Below, piece after piece: positions 48,618 to 61,327 of a DNA stretch of 64,000 nt (the stretch's first letter is position 1; each line of letters starts with the position of its first letter). The DNA is from Phlebotomus papatasi. Taxonomy: Eukaryota > Arthropoda > Insecta > Diptera > Psychodidae. Under the pieces are notes generated by a model. The model searched no databases, was not told the origin of the DNA, and saw only the letters and a program-made list of their open reading frames with translations. The DNA is taken from contig NC_077222.1 in NCBI RefSeq assembly GCF_024763615.1, positions 53,072,001-53,136,000 on the forward strand. The letters run 5' to 3'. The position numbers and the translations under genes were made by a program.

Positions 48618-49309
48618 CTTTGCTTTTAACGTATAAAATAAATATTAGTTTACAATTTATTTTAGAAACAATATTAAAAATTGACCGGTTTTTTTTAAAT
48701 GACGCCAAAAATGTTAATTTTACTTTAGATGGTAAAGCAAAACGAATTGGTAAAACGTCCCAGCTTTGCGAAATGCTCGAACTCACGAAATAGAGATTGC
48801 CGCTGTTAACCTATTTCTAATGAATTATATACATTTGCAAAAATCCTGGCTGTTATAAACGTTACTATTCAAATACTTCCTGTGTCGATTTTAAGCCGTT
48901 ACGGTGTCATTTTACCTTCTGGGTCTTTGACAGTGTACCTATAAGTTGGACAGTTGTGAGAATTAGTCCGGTCTAGAACGTCAGAGAAGAAGGACGTATG
49001 GACTTGGGTCCCTCGGAGGAATCTGGCTGGGTGCTAAAAGGTGTGGCGGCTAGCTGCTTGAGAGCCCATTCCTTACCACTCCTTACAACCTAGGAATCCG
49101 ACCGGTAGTTTACGCTACGAATTATCTTTCTGCATTTTTTTCGGGTGTATACCGGTTTATTAGCGATTAAATTAATTCAAAAACCAGAAAACATTCTTAA
49201 CTAGAAAATTGGCTAAAAATTGTACATTTTAGAATGTTCTTGTCATTAGTAAAGCGCAAATAAAAAGGGATGTTCGAAAAAACAATAAATCAATTACGAT
49301 TATTTGATC
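48618..49309. other. No recognised gene
   Basis: An inverted copy of the GCGAAATGCTCGAACTC signature at 48768-48784. The rest is unremarkable. Confidence 0.45.
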
Positions 49310-49483
49310 ACTTCATTACCAATTGGGACTGACACATCCGGATAAGATATGTCAAAACGGTCATAACCTTTCCAAAAAAACAAAAAATCAAATTTAACCA
49401 AATCGGTTAAAAAATTAGCTCTCCAAAGTGATTGACCTTTGTTCTTTAATAATTTGAAATGGAGATTTTTCCGGTCATAGCTA

Positions 49484-49945
49484 GGGGAAAGTATACTCTC
49501 CTTTAGAACGTTCATGTCTTTGAATAATGTGATTTTTTTTTCCTAAGAAACTTACACATTTCTATTAATATTTGTTGGCTTATTATTAAATATTGATAAT
49601 TATGTCATAATTATGTGTAAAGTCTCTTAGGAAAAGTAAAAGAAATTCACATTATTCGAGGGCATGAATGTTCGAACACTGAGAAAAATCCGAAAAAGTC
49701 AAAATAACATTCAGGAAATGTTAATTTTACCCTGCAGTACTGATCCGAAATCGGTGTAAATATTACCCTTTTTAGGTATATTATGGGTTAAAGTTACCCT
49801 TTTTCATGTTGAATTTACCCTCAAAAGATGTAAAATTAACATTAAAAAATGTTATATTTTTACACCCGAAAAGTATTAATGTTATGATGAAAAAAAGTTA
49901 ATCGTAGCCTCTTTTTTTTCTCAGTGAAGGGAGAGTACTTTCCCC
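49484..49945. mobile_element. TA-flanked GGGGAAAGTA MITE, itself interrupted
   Basis: GGGGAAAGTATACTCTCCTT and, inverted, GGGGAAAGTACTCTCCCTTC form the ends, with TA at 49482-49483 and 49946-49947. The arms continue through TTCATG and AATAATGTGA. The right arm is split by 49677-49926. Confidence 0.8.
49677..49926. mobile_element. CACTGAG MITE (copy 2), innermost insertion
   Basis: CACTGAGAAAAATCCGAAAA on the left and TTTTTTTTCTCAGTG on the right, reverse complementary in content to 16371-16624. Flanked by AA on both sides. Confidence 0.75.
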
Positions 49946-50095
49946 TATGTTTGGACAAAATGTTCGCCCAGGCTAACCCTAAAACATATCCGAAAATGAA
50001 AGAAATCTTTAGTGACATTTTCAACATAAATAAAAAAAATTGGGGGGTCATCGAAGATCGGAAGTCGATATCTATCCCCGTTTAAGCTTCAAAGT

Positions 50096-51973
50096 GGTAA
50101 CAAGTTGAAAAACAGCGGATTATATAACTGTTCTCTCTTTGAGTTCGAGTGTATAATACGCAGAACGTCAAGATTATTTAAAAACAAATTGAAGTTAAAA
50201 ATAATTTTAAAAAATTCTGATAAATTAAGCAACACGCTATTTATGAAAACTTCCAAAGCATTTTGTGAAATTCTAAGCGAAAATGATCCTTTATGAAACT
50301 CTTTTCGCACTGTTAATAAATTACCTGTCGGTTTTGTAGAGAATGACACATCACTGGAATTATCCCCATGTCCTGTTCATGTGAATAAGTAATAAAGGAC
50401 ACGCGTGCTTAAACATTCAATATGCAACTTTATTCAACGATAAAAATACAAAATATAATCTTTTCTTGTAATAAAATTGTTAATAAAACATCTCAGTTTC
50501 ACTGAAGTGTACACAATAAATTTGTATGTAATTTTTTTTCGCTAAAATTGTATCCATGTAAATATATAATTGTATTTTTAAAATCCTCTTCTTTTCATTA
50601 TCTTTTTTTTTGTATAGCCAGAGGCACAGAGTTGGTAAAAATTCGTGAATTTGCACTTTATAGGTGTAAAGAAGTCATCAGAGCGATGTTTAGGATTGAC
50701 CAATAAACATTTTTTTTTTATCTCATTTGGTCATCCTTTGGATCTTTCTGAGGATGGATTAGGGGCTTTCTTTTTACGTGAAACATCAAAGAACCACTTA
50801 GAGAATTTCACATTTTTTCCCATCATTATTCTATAATCATCTAGTTTTTTTTCTAAAAGGTTTTCTCTTCCATCATTTTTTATTTTTATTTTTATTTTTT
50901 TTTATTTTTAAATCGAATAACAAATAGGGGTTTCATAATGCATTAAAAGAAATAAAAGAGTAAAACATAACAACTTGTCTCAATTACACATTTAAAACAC
51001 TTTGTTTTTTTTCATTTGTACACAATTTCATTGTGTTACAGCAAAGACACTTCGCCTTTCCCACCCACAACACATTTTTTTTGTAAATGCATTTCTGCAT
51101 AACCAACAACGGTGGAATATATTGTATTTGCCACTTGATTTCAATTTATAGTATATCTCTTGAAGGATTATTTTCATTAATAAATCACGAAAGTCTTGGC
51201 ACTTTTCCCAAGACTCAAACCCATTTTTTTGGGATATTATGGCGCTGTAGTCGCTACTCCAAAAATTTTAGTGTACTCATCATCCTATCACTCTAAACTG
51301 AAAGCTTATTCCCATTTTGCCGGTCTAATAATGTTAAGGAGTATAGTGTTACCATGAGTCTTTCCCAAGACACATACCTATTTTCAGTAAGTTTATGACC
51401 TTGGAAGTTTCATTTTATTTCAGAACCAAATAAATCAGAGCATTTGGACTAAAAATATCCCTTTCGAAATAAAAATTCGCCAGTGAGCTGCATTTCCGCT
51501 CATTTATGCCTGCTTTACGAAGCTAAAATATCCTCTGAAAACGGCTTTGTTCGAAATAGTTTCGAAAATCTTTCGTTGGTGTTTTAGTTCCCTTATTTTA
51601 ATTTTAGTTTGAAATTAAAAGAAATTATACTAAGTTTTTTTTCTAATTTCTGTCCGAAAACGACAAAATTTAAAATGAATCATTAAAGAACATTTTCCAA
51701 GAATTGGAAACAGTCATGTGCACTTTGAAATATCTTAGTTTGAATTAACCTTTAACATCCAATTGTTTAATGGCCCGTTTAAACTAAGATAATTCGCATT
51801 GGACTTAATTATACCATTTACCAGTGAATCTTGAAAGATTTTTCGATGCTCTCACGAGTCCGACATAATTTCCCCAAGTGTGTCTTGGCTAAAATACAAT
51901 GTCTGACAGATTTTCTAATATTTCGAAGTATTTTCAATATGTTGAAATTTGGAAAGTAATCGAAGATGGAGTA
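50096..51973. other. No recognised gene
   Basis: AT-rich with T-rich stretches around 50870-50910. Frames are short. GAGTCTTGGCACTTTTCCCA-like phrases at about 51190 and 51357 are probably old repeat ends. Confidence 0.4.
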
Positions 51974-52180
51974 GGGGAGAGCCGCCATGTGAGATACGTT
52001 TTTATGTTTTGTCTTTAATGTAATATTTCCAAAACTCAGAAAATTATCTTGAAATTTTGTGTAGCGCTTAGTATAGTCACTTGTACAGACTTTATTAAAA
52101 TAATTAGATTAGCGTTTTTGTCACATTTATTTAAATAATCAAATAATATTCCACCGCGTCTCAAACATGTAGGCTCTCCC
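51974..52180. mobile_element. TA-flanked GGGGAGAGCC MITE
   Basis: GGGGAGAGCCGCCATGTGAG and, inverted, GGGAGAGCCTACATGTTTGA, bordered by TA at 51972-51973 and 52181-52182. Confidence 0.75.
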
Positions 52181-52384
52181 TACCTGGTTTTTCTACAAAA
52201 AAAAATTATTTTTGCCTTTTATTGCCTGACTAAAACCTGATTCTGAAATGCGCAGATTTTCATAAATTTTTCGAACATAAACTCTTCATGGTTCTGTTCA
52301 GTAATAACCCTTCGAAAATACAGCCAATCCAAAGCCGAGCTAAACCTATTCGAAAATCTAGCAAAAGCTTAAGACCCGTCAAAT

Positions 52385-52995
52385 AATATCTGCAGATATC
52401 TTTAAGATTTCTGTAGAGAAAATCTACACCTCTACAGAATATCTGCAGATAAATTCTGTAGATATTCTTACGAATTTTATTTGGGCTTGGGACAAAATTC
52501 GTCAGAATATTTCGGCAGATTTATGACGAATCTCTGATGAATTTCTGTAGATATTCTGTAGATTTTTTCTACATTCCAGACTTTCCAGACAAGATGTGTC
52601 AGAAGAGATGGAAAAATTTTTCACTGAAGTTTGCAAAATTCTATAGAGTTATTCTTAGTGATATCACGGTGTTTATATAAAATAAAGAATTCTGCGACGC
52701 CGTGTTACAAGTAGAGAAAAGTGAAGTGAAAACTTTAAACAGAGTGTCGACCAAAATTTCGTGTTTTTGTATCATTCGATTGGTGATTTTTAAGAAATTA
52801 GTATTTTTGCTCGCAGTTTTTTTATTTATCTAAAATGTGTACTCGGTAATGCTTGTTAAGCAGAGCATACCATTTTCTTTATAACTTCTACAGTTTCTTC
52901 ATAAATCAACAATATTTTTGTGAAGTAATGGAGGTTATGCAGATTTTCTAGGGAGAAATTCTGCCGAGAATCTGCAGATTTTCTCTGAATGTACT
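52385..52995. repeat. Repeat with ATCTGCAGAT motifs
   Basis: Many short direct and inverted copies of TCTGTAGATATTCT and ATCTGCAGAT near both ends (52388-52575 and 52930-52990). Possibly a MITE with decayed termini. Confidence 0.4.
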
Positions 52996-53716
52996 AGAAT
53001 ATACCGTTAAAATTCAAAAAACCTCCGAGTAAAATCGGCAGGTAGAGCAATGATTTGACGGGGAGCAAGTTTACATATTCGCCACTGATTGTTCTACCAT
53101 TTCTGATTTCGGTATTCTTGACACATCAATCGTCAACAACAGTGTGCAAACGTTTGCTGCAAAAAGTTGATTTTTGTGGAATATTAGGATGGTAGAACGT
53201 TTGAATTCAAATTTCATTAAAATAAAATGTCCTTTTTATGAACTTGCGTACTTTTTTGTAACTCGTCAGTTTAAACGTTCGAACTTCCAACGGGATTACC
53301 TTCGAATCGGTACAGAAAAAACTCAATTGGTGAGAGCTCTCAAATCGAGAAGGTTATTACTGAACGAGAGGATTGGATAATGCGCAGAAAAGTAGGTAAA
53401 TTGATCTGGGGTACAGTCCAATGGGGATTTTCATTTCGAAAAAGAGATTTTAAAATAAAATAGATCCATTTAAATGGAATTTGAGGGAGAATTCGAAAAT
53501 ATTGACCTATTTTTATAAGAAGTTGAACTTCAATTTCGAATAAAAAAAAATTATCTAAAAAATATTTGAATTTGTAAAAGAACCTTTCATGAATCATTCT
53601 AAGTTTTTTTATGTTCCTAAAGCCTGGGTGGAAAAATGTTTCGGCTTTTTGTCGATTTTTCATGTAATTCCCCTCCATTTGACATTTCCTAGTACTTCCT
53701 GTGGAAAAAATCTCAG

Positions 53717-54071
53717 TAGGGGAATTCTGTAATGTTCGTGGCATTGTGACGCGTGAGTTCGAAACCTGACAATGCCAATCGAGCTTTTTCTGTCATATTA
53801 TATGAGTTCGAAAATGCAATTCATTGATTTTTTAATGAAATCCCTTTAATTGATGATTTTATGAAAATACAGAACGTCTTGGTTGATTTGTTTAACAAAA
53901 TTCATTGTCATTTGAATTGCCAGAAATCTCAAATATATGTGACTTCTGACAATGCCATGTGAGCTGAAATGGCAATGTCACGGCTACAGAATCGCATTTT
54001 CGAAAAAGCTCTCCTAAGATTCGAACCCAATTTGTCATATGGCATTGCCAGAGCCTTACAGAATTCCCCTC
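53717..54071. mobile_element. MITE with AGGGGAATTCTGTAA ends
   Basis: AGGGGAATTCTGTAATGTTC and, inverted, AGGGGAATTCTGTAAGGCTC flank arms sharing TGGCATTG and GAGTTCGAA/GGTTCGAA. It lies about 380 bp downstream of the RFX7-like stop codon. Confidence 0.65.
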
Positions 54072-54450
54072 CCAGGAATCGCTTTCATTTGCTATTCTCC
54101 CAGGGCACAAACTAAGCTTTTTTACACGTTTTTTTTATGTAAAATTAACAAATTCCCGGCAAAATGGATGCTACCTAGTTTCTTTCATATCCTTCGAAAA
54201 ATATGCCTAAAAATGCTTTTAGGCACCAGACACTATCCAAGACACCAACCTATTTTGGATTTTTTAGTAGCGCTACAGTCGCTGGCCTATCTGAAATTTC
54301 TCCTTCTCAAACCAATTCAATCGAAAATTGAAATGGCTTCTTTTTTTTCTAGAGACTCCCACCATGGGATCTCATAAAAAATTTTCCTTGGAATAGATAA
54401 GTGATCTCTTACCTGAATTCATCTAGGCTCAGTTGGTTCCACGCACATCC

Positions 54451-56981
54451 CTAGAGATTATTGAGGAGTTCTGAATCAAAAGTTGGATCATCATTCAGAT
54501 TTGAGATAATACTATCAGTGAAGGTGGAAAATTCTTTATCTCCCATCGTAGCATCCATGGCCATTGTACTGGTAGTGGCTGGAGTCTGTTGACTATAGAA
54601 TGATGCTTGTTGCTTTGATGTCTCCAGAGAATTGCCATTTATCAGGAAATCCCGATTAATTTCCGGACTGTATCGGAATAAACTACCACCGGTCAGTGGG
54701 GTCGATGGCATTGACTTGGACATATCGTACATCTTCCCATAGTTTCCACCTGGTCCTGAAACACTGGTTGGCATAGGAGCTCCATTCATGGGCAATGGAG
54801 TTGCTGGCACAGATCGAGAATTTCCCGGAAAATCTCCCATATTCAGGTCACTATCGAGTCCCGGAGCCACCATTCCGGAATTTGCACTGGCTGGTGGTAC
54901 TGGTCCATTGAAGTAATCCAAGATTCCAACATCACTCGTAAAGTCCGTATATTCGGGCGGAATGGGAGTCTGAGCTACTGAACTGCAAGCAGAAGTGTAG
55001 GCCGAACAGTTGATGCCACCGCCAAATAGAGGGCTTCTGCAGTGTAGAGGAACACTCTGGGATCGTGTTTCTTGCACCTGAGACAGCTGTCCAGGAGTCT
55101 GAGGCTGCTTCATCATATAACTCCCTCCCTTTCCCATCCATGGCGGACTAGGCGGTGCCGAGGCAGCTTCTGTCTTCACAGACGCCATTGTTGACGTGCA
55201 GTGCCCTCTGAAGGAACGCTTTGTAACTGGAGTCACTCTTGGACTGACAAAAGTCTGCGTCTGACGGCCATTTGATGTGGAATTTGTGCGAATCTGAGGA
55301 CTCTGAGGTCCAGCCGAGATGGGAACGAAACTGAAATTTCGGCGTCTTGTATTGGGACTATGAGGAACACTGGATACCGTTTCAGTTGTCGTCGTTGCGA
55401 TATTCAGCTTCTTCCTCACCGGACTCCTACCCAAACCACCCGAAACTCCACCTCCTGCTCCCTCTCCCGAGGACATCAAACGTTGCGACATCATGGCCAG
55501 AGATGCTGAAGCTGAACCCGGATAGAGACTCAGAGTATTCCCTGCAGATGCATCCGTTGGATTCTTTCCACTTCCTTGAAGATTTTGTTGCAGATACTGA
55601 CGCAGCTGATTTATTTGACTCGTTGATCCATCCCCCTTGCCATCACTGAACAATTGATAGTTCTCCAATAGTGGAATACTCGTCTGCAATTGCCCTAGAT
55701 CTGCACTCTCGTACTCCCCACTCTTACCAGCTGCACCATCAACTTCTGCAGCAAAGTATTGCATCAATTCTGCTTCAGGCTCTTGGGAATTGTCACCACC
55801 ATTGAGATAGTCATCAAGAGCATCTTTGTCCATATTGCAAATACTTATGACACGCTCTCGTGGAAGGATGAAATCTCCAGGAATCTCTCCATTATTCTCC
55901 TGCACTTCTTCACCACTACCTGGTAACTTGATACGTTTGAAACCATCACGCTGCAGCATCTTCCTCTCGTACTTTATGGCATTTTGAGGCAACTGCGGTT
56001 GACTGAAACAGTGCCCTTTTAAGTCCTCGGAAGTTCCATTCGATGACATATTGGACCCATCTGCTCCCGAAACTGGCTGTAGTGGCCACAATCCCTTAGC
56101 CTGCTGCGCTTGACGCACCTGCAAATTCATGAACCATTTGTAATTTGCATGCAGTGCCAGAAGCAGAGGCACATATCAAATGCATGTAATATCCCAAACA
56201 TCAATGCAGACTTTGCACTAAATGTGGCATGAGCCATAAAACCAAAATTTGCTTATTTGATGCAATTGCAATTACATCAGCCTTGAAATACCTCACAAAT
56301 TGATATTTAGTTATTCTTAAATGTTTACACTCTGAAAATTTGGTTAACTCTTTCCGGACCGCAGCGTATGCTGCAAGCCAATTTCACAATTTTTTAATCA
56401 AAAATATCTAAGCTCAGGAATTAATTGAGGTCCTATAAAAAATATCTTACATTTGGACATCCTTATAGTTTGTAAACATCCAAAAGAATTGAATTTTTCT
56501 CAGTTCTGAATAATTAAAAAAACACTGTTTTTGACTGAATATTCATACGGTGCTTTGGGTACTCAGAGTCCCAAAAGAGACGAAAGAGTTAAGGAATTCC
56601 TCTTACCTTCTTGCAAAAAATATTTTGATGCTCTACATCGGCTTCTTGCTTCACGCACACTGTTTCCATCGTCTGACAAACTTGGCCACTATCACAGGAT
56701 GAATTTGTACCTTGAATTGATAAGTTTGGCTCTTGGTGACTGGCATAGGGCTCCTCCTTGCCGAATGGCAGATCTTCACACACAAATGGCTTCATGTCTT
56801 GACTGCAGCTGCTGTTGCTGTTGTTTCTCATCGATTTCACATCATTATGCTGATTTTCCTGACTGACATTATTGTTGTCCGTATCAGAAAAATTTGCCGT
56901 TCCCATAGACTCAGTCGAAGAAGCAGAATTCTTTCGACGTCTCTTGCGACGCTTCTTCAACGGTGTCCCTTCACCATCATG
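54451..56981 (-). CDS. RFX7: RFX7-like transcription factor, C-terminal exons (partial)
   Basis: Two exons are seen, 56981-56607 (125 codons) and 56118-54451 (555 codons and stop), both phase 0, giving the last 680 residues. The upstream exon has a basic stretch KKRRKRRRK and the acidic VKQEADVEHQ. The last exon carries SSVPHSPNTRRRNFSFVPIS and RSQSVPL, which align with SSVPPSP...NPFAFTPISS and RSQSVPL of vertebrate RFX7, plus repeated SVPATPLP and MPSTPL motifs and an end with NDDPTFDSELLNNL. Most of it is Ser/Pro-rich and probably disordered. RFX7 is a nuclear winged-helix regulator that binds X-boxes. The RFX DNA-binding domain is not in these exons and must lie upstream, beyond the part I can recognise. 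The intron (56119-56606) is half filled by a MITE. Confidence 0.82.
56348..56588. mobile_element. piggyBac-like MITE in RFX7-like intron
   Basis: TTAA at 56344-56347 and 56589-56592 flank CTCTTTCCGGACCGCAGCGT on the left and GAGACGAAAGAG on the right. The ends are the same class as 22293-23239. The TTAA is 8 bp from the GTAAGA donor of the upstream exon (56601-56606). Confidence 0.75.
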
Positions 56982-57869
56982 CTATTTTTGTGATACAACA
57001 AAAAAAAGATTTTTGTAAAAAACTCAGTTTTATAATTTCATTTCCGCGCCGATTTCGACGGATTTAGATAGAGGGGTATAAAAACGTTCACATTGATCTG
57101 AGCTACCCCCCGTGAAGTGTTTTTTTTTTATATAAAGCTGTTTGAAGCCAACTCACAAATTGATAAGAAACTCAGCTTACACTTCTCAGAACAAGACCAC
57201 ATTTAGACAGATATAGTATATTTATCCCTTTTTACAAGTCTCAGAGTCTTGTACACAAGGCTCACTTCAATCTTGACATATATCGTGTAACAGTTACGAG
57301 TGCAGAAAAATTCCCATACGCATTTGTATGTGAAAGTAAGAAATTGGCTTCAACTTTGAAGGCTACTCGCCGGGGACTAGGATCTGAGTAGCTTTTTATC
57401 AGAGGAAATTGCATTTGAAGCTTTTCAGAATAATGTCCCATAACGATATTCTTAGACTAAAAAAGCTTTCAGACTCTTTATCGACATAAATCTTAAAGAA
57501 AACTTTTCTTTCAAGAAAATGTTGAGAATTTTATTAAAATTAGAATGCAAAATACTCTTATGATCCCAAAAACTTCTTCTAAGACAATATTGTAGCTTCC
57601 TTTACGAAAAATCGATCAAAATGTCCCCAATTCCCTTAAAAGCTTATTTTCAAAATTTTAAAAATTAAGTTATTAAAATTAAGTTCAATTTTTGTCTTTT
57701 ATCGATTTTAAATCCAAATTAAATGATTTTGTACATTTTGGTAAGCTCATAAGACATTTCAAAACAAGACATTTCAAAACATTAAAAGCACCTTGGGTGA
57801 AAATGTCATTTAGAAAACGGATCGACAAATGTATTTCATTACAAAATAGAGAAAAAATACTTCCACAAA
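56982..57869. other. Probable intron of the RFX7-like gene
   Basis: Directly upstream of the acceptor at 56982. No further exon recognised. Confidence 0.5.
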
Positions 57870-58323
57870 TTTGAAAAGCGGTAAATTTCCTATAAAACTG
57901 CGTTAATTAGAAATCTCTGGGGCGCTCAGGTAGCTTGTAAAAAATATACCTTTTATTACTTTTTACCCCAAAAGTGGTCATTTTTAATAAAAGGATTTTT
58001 GGAGGAAAAAATCTCTGTAAAATGTTAAAACGGACAGCGGCTTCATATTCAGCGAATCCAAATCGTTTAGGAAATATTCACTTACATCAATTTCAGAAAA
58101 TAAATAGGTAAAAATGGATATCTTCTGTAAGGATTCAAAAACAGGACTAAAAATTTCAAAAATTTTGATTTTCCTTGTTCGAATTCTAAGAAACTTACGA
58201 CATTGAAGAAGGTCTATTTAGAAGGTCTTGTTATCTATGGAAAATAAAATTTAAGCCGCTCTTTTTTTTAAATTTTGGAAGATATTGAATTTTCGATTTG
58301 TGACTTTTTGCCCCAGTCTCCCC
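57870..58323. mobile_element. Truncated GGGGAGACTGG element
   Basis: The right end TTTTTGCCCCAGTCTCCCC followed by TA at 58324-58325 and about 370 bp upstream match 18900-19553. The left part contains an inverted segment similar to 18425-18505. It preserves the site that is occupied by the LINE fragment in the other copy. Confidence 0.6.
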
Positions 58324-58325
58324 TA

Positions 58326-58965
58326 GTATTCAATCAGAACCGATTAGTAAATTCAAACTTTAAAAACGGACGGACGGATAAAATTGTCTTATGAACAAAA
58401 TATTTATTTATTTATTAAATATTTATTTATATATTTATATATATATTTATTTCAATTTTTTCATATTGACAGAAATTTTTGTCAAAAATTGTCTTTTTGA
58501 CGTAATTTTGGCATTTTTTCTAGATTTCTAGAAGTTGTTGTGAACCTGTTGTGACAACAGGTAATTTTCTCCAAAAAAAAAAAAAAACACTTTTTGAGGA
58601 AAATTTCCCATAATGTGTAGCAGCCATAAAGGAGAGTTGAAATACATTTCAAAGAAAAATCATTTTTTTTCTAAAATTTTATATATAAATCTATGATGAA
58701 AATTAAAGATTTTTTCCATATTTTTTTATTGCATTAACCCAAAAGAAAATTTACTTTCAATGAAATTTCTATTTCGGAGAGGAAATTCCGGCGGTAATAC
58801 TTATAGTCAAGTATGCTAATCCGGGCGCTTCGCTATCTGGATCGTTTATGACTTATCCACTTAAAATAATATTTTTATTTTTATTTCCGTTATATAGTCA
58901 CTACAATAACATAATATAACTATTTAAGTTTGAGAAAAAGCAAAAATAATATTTTTATCCATTAA
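58326..58965. other. No recognised gene
   Basis: AT-rich, with a small TATATTTAT repeat at about 58405-58450. Confidence 0.45.
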
Positions 58966-59340
58966 CCCTCTAACGGGTAAGACAGCCTCCAGGCTGTCTT
59001 CACAAAAATCACATTTAGAGTGACAATAAAGGTTTTATTTATTTAAAAGTGCTATAGTTCCCTCGGTAATAGTCTTGTAAACATCTCTTGAAAGTTTGAA
59101 CTCATTTTGACTCTTCGTTTTGTTGCTATTCCCAGTTTTGTGTGACAGGTCAGAGAAAAAGCAACAAAAAATATTTGTGCAAAAAAACTCATTTCCAATT
59201 TCCGTAAAAATACTGATTTAAAGTTATCTGACTAAAATAAATTTATTTTTTACTGAAAGATATGTCATTTTACTTTGTATATTTTATTTAAAAAATTTGA
59301 AAAAACTAAAAATGTGAATTTTAGAAGCAAAAAGAGATTC
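58966..59340. mobile_element. piggyBac-like fragment (CCCTCTA family)
   Basis: TTAA at 58962-58965, then CCCTCTAACGGGTAAGACAG with an AGCCTCCAGGCTGTCTTC hairpin, aligning with the first 350 bp of 33889-34968. The other terminus is missing. Confidence 0.6.
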
Positions 59341-61327
59341 ATTTTTTTTATATTTTCTTTTAGAAATTAAAGCCAAGTATTTGTATTATCCATTTTTTAT
59401 TTTATCGGAAAAGATGAAATACATATATTCACATTCCCTGATGATACGTGTAAAACCCATTTTTTCCTTGATCGATATTACAAGCATCGACTGATCGATA
59501 TTACCATCAGCTGATCGATATTACATGCAAATGCACTTCGAAAAGTTTTTCGTGTTTTAAACCACTCCAAAATAAATATATCAAGAATGTGAGTGGTCGA
59601 TCTTGTAGAGGACATCTGCAAGATTGACTATAACAAGTTTTCACTTGAAAAATACGAATATATGGTTTTTTGTCTGTTAAAGTTGATCATTTCCTTAACT
59701 GATCGATAATATCCCCGTCTACCCTATATATAAATTATAAAGGTCAAGTCAAAATGAGTGATTAAGTAATTGCGTAACTTGTGGAAATAACTTCGGAAAA
59801 ACCTTTCTGAAAAGTTATAGAGATTCTCAATATATTTTTTATTTACAAAAATTTTATAGGGAAGGTAAATTAAGATATTATATTTTATAAATTTATTATT
59901 AACCTTTCACTGTAAATAAAGTTGTTTTTTTTTAACTTTCTCTTTTCCAACGAATATCACACAAAATAAATGTACTTTCTGTAGTACAATCCCCCAAAAT
60001 TAAACGTATACATTTATACAAATACATTCTGTGAAGAGATAATCGCAATGAATAATCTCAATTTGGGTTTTATATTCAGATAAGATGAAACCAAAATATT
60101 GGCCCCAGATATTCTAATTTTTATGGCATGTGACAAAAAAAAGTTGAAATTTTTATCAATTCGTCGTCCACATAAGTTTTTTTCTTTGCACTGACTAGTC
60201 CCATCGACTTCTCCCATTTTCTATGGTAGTAAAAATTTTTTATTTAGCATACTGAAAAATATTTGAATATGCATGATTTCGCAAGAATTTGGAAGTATAG
60301 TCAAACAGTATCTCATTTTGTATTGACACAAATACCGAGAAAAGTGTTACAATTCTGAGATGAATATTTTTAACTAAATATATAACTGATAAAAATTATG
60401 GATTGATAAATCTCTTATCATTTCATCATTCAAATTAAAATACTGTCATAAGGAAAAATTCTGTAGAATAAACAAAGTTTTTTGTGGTAAAACTAAAATA
60501 GATCAATTGATAAGCTTCAGGAGACTCAATAAAAATGCAAATTTTCTATGCATAATAAAAGATTGTAATGAAATAAACGAGTTTCCAGATGTTATGTTTT
60601 CATCGTAAAATCTGTTTTTTTTCTTCGTTTTTCCAATGTTTGTCTAAATATGCGATTTGTTCGCGTCACATCACCATGATACAAAGTGTAGAAGAAGAAA
60701 TTTCAGTCCATCTTTCGTCATTTTCATCAAAAAGAAACACATCATGGAATGGTCCACTATTTGCATAATAAGCACACAAAGTCGTTTATTTTGGCGGATT
60801 TTACAGTGGTTCAATATATTTGTTGCTTTTTCTTTGATTGAGCGAGAAGTGTGGAAAAAGAATAAACAGTCTGTGGTAAATTTAACCGAACAAATATACT
60901 TTAGGCATTTGTGCCTAAATGAGAAGAGTAAAGTATGAAAGTTCGAGATACCTTTACTTTACTGGAACACGTTACTGAATCTCTTTTCAGTAAGCTCTGC
61001 TCGTAAAAAATATTATGACATTCCCCCTCCCCTTCAGACTAATTATTATTTATTTATTTTGATTTACTGGGCTTTTATAGACATTTTATACGTTGTTCAG
61101 TTTAGAATCTGTATGAGAAATATGTTCCTTCAGACGCTTCAATCATTTGAACCGGGCGGGACTCGAACTCACAACTGTGACAGTCGAGTCAGTGGACCAA
61201 TTCGGAATTACTCCAAAGAAAAAAATACTCAAGTTTATATCAAGTCTATATCAAGGCCTTGTTCCTTTATGGAATGTTGTGCCAGCATTATTATTATATT
61301 ATTAGTAACCCACAGCTTATAAAGGTA
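59341..61327. other. No recognised gene
   Basis: A short tandem TGATCGATATTAC repeat at 59468-59524. A tRNA-B-box-like GGACTCGAAC at 61157 is not enough for a tRNA or SINE call. Short frames only. Confidence 0.4.

Larger units (their letters stand above)
49310..50095 (-). repeat. Dispersed repeat R1 (minus), carrying nested MITEs
   Basis: The inverse of R1: AACCAAATCGGTTAAAAAAT, CTCCAAAGTGATTGACCTTT and GGAGATTTTTCCGGTCATAG, then after the insertion TGTTTGGACAAAATGTTCGC and CATCGAAGATCGGAAGTCGA. Excising 49484-49947 rejoins R1 at CATAG/TGTTTGGAC, as in the intact copy. Confidence 0.75.

Noticed and set aside
56119..56172. Extension MPLLLALHANYKW upstream of the last RFX7 exon
   Set aside because: It is intron sequence preceding the TTTGCAG acceptor at 56119.
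61130..61240. Possible minus-strand tRNA or SINE
   Set aside because: Only a B-box-like GTTCGAGTCC is present. No convincing A-box, cloverleaf or terminator.
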